Below, in pieces: positions 53,975 to 64,000 of a stretch of 64,000 nt of DNA. Numbering within the stretch: the stretch's first letter is position 1; each line of letters starts with the position of its first letter. The stretch is taken from assembly GCF_041146795.1 (NCBI RefSeq), contig NC_135184.1, positions 4,482,967 to 4,546,966 on the forward strand, in the 5' to 3' direction. The stretch comes from Maylandia zebra (lineage: Eukaryota; Chordata; Actinopteri; Cichliformes; Cichlidae). The notes beneath the pieces are model-generated. The model was not told the origin of the DNA. It did no database searches and saw nothing but the letters and a program-made list of their open reading frames with translations. A program made the position numbers and the translations under genes.

Positions 53975-55560
53975 ACTGAAGTCTTTCATATTGTTGTAAG
54001 TTTAAATCTGTATTTTAGTTCCCTTTTAGTTTCTCTCCATCATTATTGTGGTATTTATGTGCTGCACATAAATCAGATGTCAGCCAAACATTATGGGCAG
54101 TACCTCGACATCTTCAACATGTTGTCTTGATGTTTTTACGTTTTATAGGTGGAGCTCTTTCCTGTGTCTGTTCAGCCATGGAGACTATCAATGCTTATGG
54201 ATATTTTTATTTGAAAAATTTCTCCACATGACAACATAAACTTCTCTATCTTCTAAATGTTTACTGAATATTTTTCTTAGGTATTTGTATGTTGTTGTTT
54301 CTCTTCACTGATCTTAACAGAGAAGTCTACAGACCTTCCTTTATCACACAGATTTTATTCTCATTTGTACATTTATAAAGAAAACAATTAATTACAGAGC
54401 AATAAGAAATTTTAAGAAAGTGCACTATATCATAATTTATAGTAAAGTGTATTAAAGCATCGTTAGTTAGTCACTTATTTAGTTTGGAGCTGTATCATCT
54501 GACACTGTAGAAACATTTCCTCCAGCTTCAGCACAGAATGTTAAAAACAGAACTATTAATGAGAACAAACAGTAGGAACACAGTATCAGCAAACATCATG
54601 GCTTAAAATGGAGAGTAAAAATCTAAAAAGAAATAAACAAATTAGTAAAAAGGATTTCCTGTTGACATGTTATTGGTCCTATCTTGTCTGCAGCACCTCC
54701 AGGATGCTTCTTATATGTTTCTGGTTATTTTTGCACCAATTTTAGTTTTTGTCAATAGGAAGTTCAAGTTCAACTCAGTGTGTTTGTTTGTTTTTTTCAA
54801 ACTGATGCCTGACCTTGAACACCAAACATCTGTCAATAAAGCAATGATATAAAATGCTTATATTAGTACTGAAAAACTGCATATCCACTTTACAAATATA
54901 AATAATGATATAAATCCACAGCTGAACTGGAGGAGCAGCTGATCTAGTTCACTCATGTGTTTCTGGACTAAGAGTTGGAGCAAATACCTTATGATTCAGT
55001 GATGTTTGTTTTTGTTAAATATTTTGTAGATCCAAGAGTGAGTTTGACTCATGATGATGATGTTCCGAATTAAACAAAGTTGGTCACAAATTCTTCAAAG
55101 CTGTTTATTAAGAATATATTCACTTGGACTCATGAGACAGGCTTGTGATCCAAGGGAGCCATCAACTGGACAATTACTGACATGACAACAAAAAAGCTAA
55201 GTACAGAGGGGGGAACAGAGGTGAAAATACTTGCTTTAAAGGATTGTAATGTTTCCTTTTAAAATAAGTCTCTAAGGTCAGACAAAGGGACAGAAACTCA
55301 TAGCTTTCTACCAGCCCAATGACAAAACTATAAGTTGTTTTTTAACATCTACTTTTTCATCTATTTGGCAGTCACAGTGAAAAGTATAAACATTGGCACG
55401 CTTTGTCTTGTGATTCTGCTGTTCGTAAAAAATGACCATGCGCAAAGTACCAGACTTTAAGGCTTTGACTTGATGCCAATGGCCTGAGGAGGACAGTATT
55501 ACCCTTGGACATGTGTAGTCTGCCGTCTACTCAATAGAAGAAGAAGAAGCGCGGAAATGG
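53975..55560. other. TRIM C 3' flank and intergenic region
   Basis: Matches 2749-4340 with very few changes. The AATAAA at 54835-54840 corresponds to the poly(A) signal of copy A. No gene is seen. Confidence 0.6.
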
Positions 55561-55568
55561 CACAACTG

Positions 55569-55727
55569 TCTTCAGTTTCTGGGAGAGTTTAACAATGAGA
55601 GACTGATGATGCAGAAGAAATCTCCGTGGTTAAAAACATTAAAAACAGTCGTCCAGGATGATGAGATCCGCCACTGGCTCAGACTGCTGTATATCAGCCG
55701 GAGACCCGAGATGAAGTCACGCAGCAG
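55569..55727 (+). pseudogene. Zinc-finger gene C, degenerate first exon
   Basis: Same as 4343-4501, with the same lost start and phase mismatch. Confidence 0.6.
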
Positions 55728-56769
55728 GTATGTAAAACTGTGATGTTCTCAATGAACTAACACAGGAACGATCTGAGCTCAGTCTGTAAGCTAACAGGCT
55801 AAAATCAGAGAGCAGCTAATCAAACAAGTGCGTCCGTTTTTTTTAAAGGTCAACTTTTAACAATAGACTTTCATGAGACACATCAAAACCAAACAGGGAG
55901 GGAAAGCTTCGGTTTTCTGCACTGTGCCACAGTTCGCTGTCTGCTTCGGTTCACGACGCCTCACTCCGGGGCTACAGACAGTTCTCTGCCGCCTGTGGTG
56001 CTCCTCACCTCCGTCTGCACCCACAGACTTCCCGAGGTGGAGGCAGGCCGGCAGGGACTTTGAGAGATGGGCTTTACTTTTAAAAATACCCCTTAATCAG
56101 GGTCTAACTCACTAAAAGATGGCCACATGTCTCTCTCCAACTTAATCTCTTTCTTTTAAGTAATTGTTTTTCATTGAAATGAAATTAATTGTTCAATAAA
56201 ATGATTACATTTATAATTGAATTAAAGTTAAATGAATCAAGGTGATTTTGACTTTGCTAGTTAACAGGAAGAGAAACAAACTTACACAGGATAAAATGAA
56301 ATTTGGACCCAGCAGAAAAAGTCAGATCACAGACAAACAGAAACATTCCTCTTTGGCTAAAATAAAATGCAGATTATTGCTCATCTGCAGTTTTAATCAT
56401 GGTGAATAATTTATGATTCAGCCAAGTAAGATTCTTCTGTGTGGAGGTTTTTCCCCTGTCAAAAGGCATTGACCATTACCTTCATCTAAACATGGAATTT
56501 AAGTCATGTAGTTGCCGTTGTTTGTTTTTAAAGAGGTCATAATATTTTTGTGATGGTAGAAATTTATCTTCAAAGTAATAGTTATAAAGTGAATTAATAA
56601 GACTTTCCAACAAAGAGAGGGAGTCACATGGTGCTTCTGAAACATTTGTACAAACCTCTCTCACATATGTGAGCAACATGCTCACAGTGTACAGCCCTGC
56701 TGACTGAGGCTGCACCTTTACCTGTCTAATCTTTTTCTTTTTACTTTGTTCCTCAAGTCCCACATCAAC

Positions 56770-58650
56770 ATGAAGTGTAAGGAGGAGGAAGATCTGGCTG
56801 GCCAGCAGGTCTGGAAGCAGGAGAGGAACTTCAATCTGGACCAGGAGGACACAGATCCCCCACAGATCAAAGAGGAACAGGAGGAACTCTGCATCAGTCA
56901 AGAGGGAGAACAGCTTGTAGTGAAACACGAGGATGAAGGCATCGTCGTCTGGAGCGGGGAAGAGCGGCTCAGACAGCTGCATAACATCTGGAAACCTGAG
57001 AAAGATTTACAGACCAGCGGTAAAACTGTAATCGCTTTTCTGAAGTGTTAACATTAATATTAAACCTACAGTTTGTATCAGTCAGATCTATTTAATGTGT
57101 ATTCGTGAAAACATGACAGGGAGTTTTAAATGGACTGGTTCTTATATAGCGCTTTTCTACTCAATCTTGAGCACTCAAAGCGCTTTACAAAACTTGTGCA
57201 TTCACCCACTCACTCCCATTCGCACAAGCACATTTTTCTTAGTGCTTTCTACCAACATTCAGACACACATTCCACAGATCAAAGAGCAACTTGAGGCAAC
57301 TTGGAGTTAGTATCTTGCCCAAGGATATTTGAAATGCAGACTAGGTGAAGCCGGGAATCGAACCGATCAGTAGATGATCTGCTCTACCGCCTGAGCTACA
57401 GCCACCCCCAATAGTGAAGATTATTTTGAAAAATATCAAGATGTAGATCAGTTTCGAGATCAACTCCAAAATAGATCATCAGTCAGTCAGTAATAAGTGA
57501 GTTCTTTTTTGTTTGAAAGGTTTTTTTTACTCTTAATGTTGCTGAAAAATGTCAGAACTCAAGTTCTCATTTGCATCAGAGTGCACAAATAACTTCATTT
57601 TTACACACTTTTAATTTCACCTGCAAATGTGAGCAACATGCCCTCATTACAGACTTTAACTAAAACTTTATCTTCTCAGAAGTGTTTTTCTATAATTACA
57701 TTTTTTTTATTGTTCGTTTAGACCTCCACCAGCAAACTGCCTGTAAGGAGGAGGAGTTTGTCGCCAATCAGCAGGAGAGGAACTCAAGTCTGGACCAGGA
57801 GGACCCAGATCCTCCACAGATTAAAGAGGAACAGGAGGAACTCTGCACCAGTCAGGAGCTGGAGGAGATTGTACTGAAGCAGGAGATCAATAGTTTTATG
57901 GTGACTTCTAGTTTTGAGGAAAGTGACCTCAGTGAATCAGAACCAAACGATGACCAGCTCCTTGCTCTTAACTTTCCTGAACCAGAGCTTGAGGAACAGG
58001 AAGAAAACCAGCATGTGGACTCGGGATCAACTAGAAATGCGGAGCTGAAGAAAAGGAGACGTCACAAAAACCGAACAGATAAGTCTCGGAGTGAAACTGA
58101 TACAAGTAAAAAATCTGTAAGCTGTGACACTTGTGGAAAAACTTTTCAGTGTAAATCCAACCTGACGAGACACATGAGAGTTCACACAAGTGAGAAGCCA
58201 CATTCTTGTAGCACCTGTGGGAAAAGATTCATTTGGAAATCAGGATTGGAAACTCACGTAAGGATCCACACAGGCGAGAAGCCATATTTTTGCATCACCT
58301 GTGGGAAAAGATTTAATAAGAAATCCGGATTTGAAAGTCACGTGAGAATCCACACAGGCGAGAAGCCGTATTTCTGTAGCACATGTGGGAAAAGATTTGG
58401 TAAGAAATCAGGACTAGAAACTCATTTGAGAATCCACACCGGTGAGAAAGCGTATTCTTGCAACGTCTGTAGGAAAGAGTTTAGAGACTTGTCGACTATG
58501 AAAAGTCACAGAAGGATCCACACAGGTGAGAAACCATATATTTGTAGCTCCTGTGGGGAAAGATTCAGTTGGAAATCAGGACTGAATTTTCATCTAAGGA
58601 TCCACCTGAGTGACAAACCAAATCACTGCAGCACCCGAGGTAGAAAATGA
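56770..58650 (+). CDS. C2H2 zinc-finger protein, copy C (two coding exons)
   Basis: Exons 56770-57019 and 57722-58650 encode 392 residues, the same protein as copy A: two acidic DPPQIKEEQEELC modules, a basic linker and six C2H2 fingers with a cut seventh. In contrast to the TRIM genes of the same blocks, no residue change from copy A is seen in the long finger exon. This suggests very recent duplication, purifying selection or conversion. Confidence 0.85.
57139..57408 (-). repeat. tRNA-derived SINE, antisense (copy C)
   Basis: The same insertion as at 5913-6182 and 22299-22568. Confidence 0.8.
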
Positions 58651-60955
58651 CCTCATGCTCCAAGTCACGGTACATTTCCTGTCCACAGCAGTGAAGGGCA
58701 CTCTATGTTGTTTGTTCCAGCCCTGACTTTATGTTTCTCTAAGCTTGATATTTTTTTTATTGGTCTTTAAAGGTGACACAAATATTTATTGAACATGGAT
58801 GCTCTTTTAATATTTACCACAGAAACTTGTATTTCTTCTTCAGTATAGAAGAAAACAAACATGAAAATGAGTTTTTCATCACTTGTTCCTTGTAACAACC
58901 ATGATGTGATTCCTTTTTATCAGCCAATAAATAAGTTTTAATACACAGGACTAAAGATTTAAAAAAGTTCAAGACAAGTATACAATTTTTATTTAAATAT
59001 GTTTTCTTTGTGATTTATGTTAATGAAGGTTATACTTCAGCATGGCTTTGACCTGGTTGTCCTGGTTCTTCTTAGCAACATGTTGCAAGATTTGATTAAA
59101 AATGTTTGTGACTAATTTTGTGTATTGTGTAATCCCTGCTAAATAAAAGCAGTTAAATGTGCTATATTGGCTCATGATAAGTGTTTATATCATTTTGCCT
59201 AAATGCAAGTAAACTCAATGTTTGCCAACTCTGTGTGTGCAGTTTGCTTCATAAGTACAGTAACAGAACTTAAACTACATGGAGCCTATTTTGATTACAT
59301 CATTACAGATGTAGATATTATTCATAGTTCATATTTCACAGTGTGCTGCAATCTTCTCCACAGACCTGCATTGCTCTCTGTTCAGACCCGTCATCTTCAA
59401 GATGTCCACTAGATGTCGTCAGAGTTCCCCCACTTTCCTCATCTATTGTGTTGCCATTACGTGAGCCTGCTTAAAACCTACAGTCCTTTACATATGGGTT
59501 CATTCAGGGTCATGTTTAGTGGGCAGGTTTAGTGCGATGAAGGAAACTCGTTTTCTTTAACTTTACCTCTCAGTAAGTAACTGGAGTAACAAACTCACTG
59601 ATTCCTCCCCACCTGCTGGACATGAACCAGCTGACTGACACTTGTTTTCATTTTCTCATTCATAAAGTTGCTACCAGTTCAATTCATTTATATTTATATA
59701 TAGTGCCAAAAAACAACAGTTGCCTCAAGGTGCTTTATATTGTAAGGTAAAGAATGTAAAAACCTCCACAATTGAACAAGCTGAAAAGAGCAAATGCTTG
59801 GCAGCAGTGGCAGAAACAGGCTTTCTGTCGTAATCACTGTAAAACACTAATCACTGGTCAGTCATTTGTTGTGTTGCAATCGGTTACACTGAGGGAAAAA
59901 ATTTCACAACTGGATCTCGGAGATAATGTGAATATTTGTGAAAATATGTGAAGATGAGGCTGAAATAACTCTGAGACTCTAAAACACGATGAAATGCTTA
60001 CATATTGAAATGTGTGTAGTAACATGACCTACAGCTTGTTTAAGAACTCGTGATTTTTTTCCCCTGTTGGCATAAGGTGAAATCCTGCATAAAGGAGGTG
60101 ACCTTTGCTCCCTGACTCAGACGTGATAAACATGACCCAAATCATTCACGTTGGTGCCAAATAATGTTTTGTTAAAGTTTAACAAGCTTTCCCAGCCTGA
60201 AACTGCCAGACAAACAAATCACCTGTTGGAGATGCTGGTTTAGCTCCCTGGGTAAAGTGGGTGACCCAGATGCTAAAGCCCAGCTATGACTCCTGCCTGA
60301 GGACTTTTAGTCTTGGTTTGCATCCAACTTTTCTGCCACAATAGTTCAATTTTCTTAATAAAACACCAAATTACAACAAGTTACCTCGAGGCAGTTTATA
60401 TTGAAGGCACTTTATTTGAAGGTAAAGATCCGACAATAATACAGAGAAACAACAGGTAGAAGCAATGGAAGATTGAAAATAACGGTTGTCATTACTTTTC
60501 ATTCAGTCATAAGATACAGAAACACCATCTGTTGTGTGTAAAGATGAACAGTAGGGGTAGGGTGATTTTCACCAGATCAAAGCCATGGATTCACAATTAT
60601 GGTTTGGTGCTGTTGAGTACCTGGATAGAAAATGCACATGTGGAATGGTAGAAAGTGTTCAGCATGCTTTGATGATCTGCTTCAACTATGCTGGGGTGAG
60701 CATTACAGACTGCTTCTTAAATTTAATAACCAAATTGCATCAATGGGGAACTATAAATTCTACATTTGGATTTCTGATTATTATTTCTGGCTGATTTTCA
60801 TTAGATCGACCTGAGTAGGGCAGCGACAGATGTGTGCGGTCCAGAAGTAGAAGAAGAAGAAAGAGGAGAGCAGAAATGATGACATTCTAGGCTCGCTTTT
60901 CACCTTTGATGTACTCTTAGCAGGAAGACTTTGGTTTGGTGATGTGTTAGAGATA
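58651..60955. repeat. Zinc-finger C 3' flank with dispersed repeat fragments
   Basis: Matches 7425-9734, with the same two pieces of the dispersed repeat (about 59676-59756 and 60335-60450). A few small differences from copy A are visible, including a short deletion near 60510. No gene is supported. Confidence 0.5.
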
Positions 60956-61057
60956 ATTTAGTGGTTGAAGCTACTGTGGACTGACCAGATCTGCCATCAG
61001 CTCAGAGTGCTGGATATCACCGCAAACCTGAGACAAAGTCATACAGAACAGGTGTGT
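60956..61057 (+). pseudogene. Remnant of a zinc-finger first exon (copy C)
   Basis: Same as 9735-9836. Confidence 0.55.
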
Positions 61058-61206
61058 AAAACTGTGATGGTCACTGTGATGGGTGCATGCAACCACACAA
61101 CTGAGACACTTAGTAATATTCATTTGGTCTTTTGTCTTATGTTTACGTTATGCTTTAAAGTTTCTGTGATCATAAGTTAACTAATTTGACGTTTTGAGGT
61201 TACCTG

Positions 61207-62486
61207 TAGTGATGTGACGTTCTGTATCGAGGCTTCGGAGCGTGTGTCGGGTAATTGAGGGGGCGTTTCCACGATGCGCGTATCGAGGCTTGCTTCATTT
61301 ATGGGAGGAGCTGAAAATGATGACGTCCGAAGCCTCGCTGCCCGGCTGTACCACGTGACTGGTTCATGAAGTGGTTCGAACTTTGCCGCGAGATATGACA
61401 GCGATATAAACCCTCAGACTTCATTCAAAATGTGGGTGTTTGATGGAGAGTTGCGGTTAGTGAGAGTTTGGAGACAGTTTGGAGGTTTATGAGAGTGAGG
61501 AGAGAAAGTCAGGAGAGAATGGAGCCAGCTAAGAAGAGGAGGATGTCCTCCCCTGTGTGGGAACATTGTGATTTTATTCCTCCCAACAAGGTATGTAAAT
61601 TTCTACAGAAGATGTATTTTCATAATACTGATGCTGCAATACAATTTATGTTGAGCTGTCTTGACTTTTGTACAAGGTGAAGTGTTTGCTATGTGCCAGG
61701 GAGCTGGGATATAACAACAACACCTCATCCATGCTTAGGCACTACAGAGCTTTGCATGAGAATAAGGGGAACACCGATTGTGGAGCAAGACCAGGTGAGC
61801 CATCAAATGCCATGATAATATAGCATGCAGTAATGTTACTAAATGATATAACAATCTTATACAATGCAATAAGTTACGTGTGTGATATTTATATTTGTGC
61901 TTTGTCTTTATTGTCTTTCCTCAGGAGAACAATCTCAAATAGATGAAGACCTGGTTAGCATGGTGATTGAGGACTCCCAGCCATTTAGCATTGTGGAGGA
62001 CAAAGGATTCAAAAGATTTGTTAAATCATTAAATCCTAGCTATGTTCTCCCCACTAAAAAGGTCATAAAAGCAGTGAAAATTTAGTTTTTACAGAATAAA
62101 ATGTGAACAGGCAGGACTGTGTAGCTGTCCATACCTCAACGTTACAACCGCACAACCACTGTCCACACCCCAACCACACCTCACCTCACAGTAAATGATC
62201 ATTTCCATTTTAAGCATTTCCAAATAATCATTTTCCATACTGCCACTATAAATATACACAGTATACTGCCATCACTACAATATACATGTTTTACACACTC
62301 CTTTTGTTGTTGACATTTACAGGCTGTGTGCAAAAGGCCACACTCTTCAAATTCATGCCAGCTATTATTTTTACGTCCAGTAGGTGTCCTGCTAGAGCAA
62401 ATGAAGCTTCAAGAAGCTTTGCGCTGGGGTGAACCAATTGGATGAAAAGCTTCAGTGCTTCATGGGGCTTCATCTGCCCATCACTA
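61207..62486 (+). mobile_element. hAT transposon remnant with BED-finger exons (copy C)
   Basis: Counterpart of 9986-11245 with the same three exons: BED finger CLLC ... LRHYRALH, then SQIDEDLVSMVIEDSQPF. It keeps about 15 bases near 61230 that copy A has lost, so C is nearer the original here. Confidence 0.75.
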
Positions 62487-62528
62487 GCATAGACTTTGCT
62501 TTGCATTGTTTGTTATTTTATATAGGTA

Positions 62529-64000
62529 TGTTATATTGATTATATTTCTGCTCTTTCTCAGTTACCTGACCTCCGCTCCAGTCCTTCCTGGTTTGGCTGA
62601 AAGAGGAGGCTGAGGGTGGAGCTGGTTTAAATGCAGAAGCCAATAAAGTGGACTGGACCATCTATTGTGATCATGCAGGGGGAATGGGGTTCTTCTTGAA
62701 TGATGGTTATCTGTTATCCCTTTAGTTTTCACCTTTGGTTTATATAATGGTTTATTCATTTGCTATATAACTGGAGCTGTTTCTCATTTGGGCAGGTCAG
62801 TTTGAGTTATGGTTTTGTTAAGTGATTTTTGAGTAGCGGTCTGTTAAGGTAACCTCTTTTATGGGCCCACTTGGTTCTTACAAACTTTATTTTTTGTTAT
62901 TTTGAATTTTTGTAATCATTTTGTCCTTTTTGGGGTATAATAAAACCCTTTTTTTTTTGAAGATTACATTTGTGCCTGTGTGTTCCTGGCGGCTTGGATC
63001 ATGACAATTGGTGGCAGCAGTGGGATTCAGCCAGTGTAAAAGAAAAAATACACACAAAAAAGGCACAGGTTTTTTTTGTTTTTTTTTCTCTTTCCCCCCC
63101 ACTCCTTATCAAACCATGCAGAGGAGCACGGAGTGCGAGAGCAGTCCGAGGAGATGTACCAAGCCAGCAAATGGGCTCAGAAGGACAAGTCGATGGAGAA
63201 CAGGAGGAGAATGGAACTTCTGGAGGGGTAGACAGCACTGAGGGCCGAGGTAGGGAACCAACGATATCGGATCTGATCTCTCTTCTCCGTTCACATATGG
63301 GGCAGCAGGAGGCCAGAGAGGTTAAACAGAAGGAGGAAAGTGCAAAGCAAGAAGAACATTTTAAAGCACTTCAACACCAGTTTCAGTTGTTACAGGTAGA
63401 AGTACAAGCCCGCACTTCTCCAGTGCCTGAAGGTCAGGCAGCTGAATCACCTGATCCAGAATCTCTAGATGACGACATTGTTCCTCAAGCTGGTCCTAGT
63501 ATATCAGCTACTGGTTTATCAGGTCAGTCCCATTTTCTGGAGCCTAAGTTGCAAAAACTTACCAACGAGGATGATATTGAACATTTTTTGATTACCTTCG
63601 AACGCATTGCACTGGCCTGTCGGTGGCGGAGACATGATTGGGTTTTTCACCTTGTACCGCTGCTTACGGGCAAAGCAAGAGGTGCATATGTACATATGGA
63701 TGTTGATGATTCTTTGGATTATGATAAGGTTAAGGCAGCTATTCTTTATAAACATGATATCAATCCTGAGACCTATAGGCAGAGATTTCGATCTCTTGAT
63801 GTAAACCCTGCAGAAAGCCCTAAAGAGTTGTATGCACGGCTGAAGGAGCTTTATGTAAAATGGGTCCACCCTGAAGATAAAACCGTTCAGGACATTGGGG
63901 AAATCATCATTCTTGAGCAATATTTACGAATGCTATCTCCTGAGTTGCAGGTGTGGATAAAAGAGCATAATCCACCCTCTGCTGCAGAGGCTGCAAAGCT
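62529..64000 (+). mobile_element. Gmr1-like Ty3/gypsy LTR retrotransposon, old copy C (cut by window end)
   Basis: The probable 5' LTR, primer-binding site and most of gag are present and match copy A at the same flanks. It is therefore the duplicated descendant of one insertion, not a second one. The SCAN-like capsid region starts near 63520. The rest lies beyond the window, so completeness cannot be judged. Confidence 0.85.

Larger units (their letters stand above)
51625..64000. repeat. Segmental duplication, copy C (main part)
   Basis: The continuation of copy C after the nested insert, matching 400-12758 of copy A with few differences. At several places in the zinc-finger intron C shares the base of block B rather than A (for example gttaaatgaatcaagg), so exchange among the three blocks is likely. 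Confidence 0.95.

Overview
The window is nuclear DNA of a teleost fish, most likely a percomorph and by its repeats probably a cichlid (inference). The evidence is a set of intronless TRIM16-like/finTRIM genes, intron-containing C2H2 zinc-finger genes with a KEE/DQED acidic N-terminal module, a tRNA-derived SINE, an L2-clade LINE, and hAT, PIF/Harbinger and EnSpm/CMC DNA transposons.

The layout is three related host blocks. Block A (about 312-15790) holds a TRIM gene (1075-2748), a zinc-finger gene (5544-7424), a degenerate zinc-finger exon, a hAT remnant and an old Gmr1-type Ty3/gypsy element. Block B (about 16250-25603) holds a second TRIM gene (16504-18177), a satellite array, the 5' half of the same zinc-finger gene, then a different short zinc-finger gene. 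Block C (about 30459-64000) is a near-identical second copy of block A: TRIM at 52304-53974, zinc finger at 56770-58650, the same hAT remnant, and the same Gmr1 element cut by the window end. The offset from A to C is close to 51,230 bp.

Block C differs from A mainly by large insertions whose empty sites are preserved in A. One is a full-length L2-clade LINE with an open 1033-codon frame (30804-35215). The other is a 16.3-kb nest (35300-51624). Its outermost layer is an unassigned element with roughly 335-bp inverted repeats. Inside that sits a 13.9-kb EnSpm/CMC-type transposon (36238-50166) with a SAMD3-like gene and a zinc-finger DDE transposase. Two Harbinger elements lie head to tail in its first coding exon (37285-40275 and 40279-44444). 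A LINE fragment lies inside the second Harbinger, and a small hAT element interrupts the CMC transposase.

The host genes fit an antiviral locus: TRIM E3 ligases whose B30.2 loops differ while flanks stay almost identical, each with paired IRF-type motifs just upstream of the start codon. The Gmr1 element has protease-integrase-RT order and a SCAN-like capsid region. The most novel-looking item is the CMC element, because it links a SAMD3-like gene and a DDE transposase inside one pair of inverted termini.
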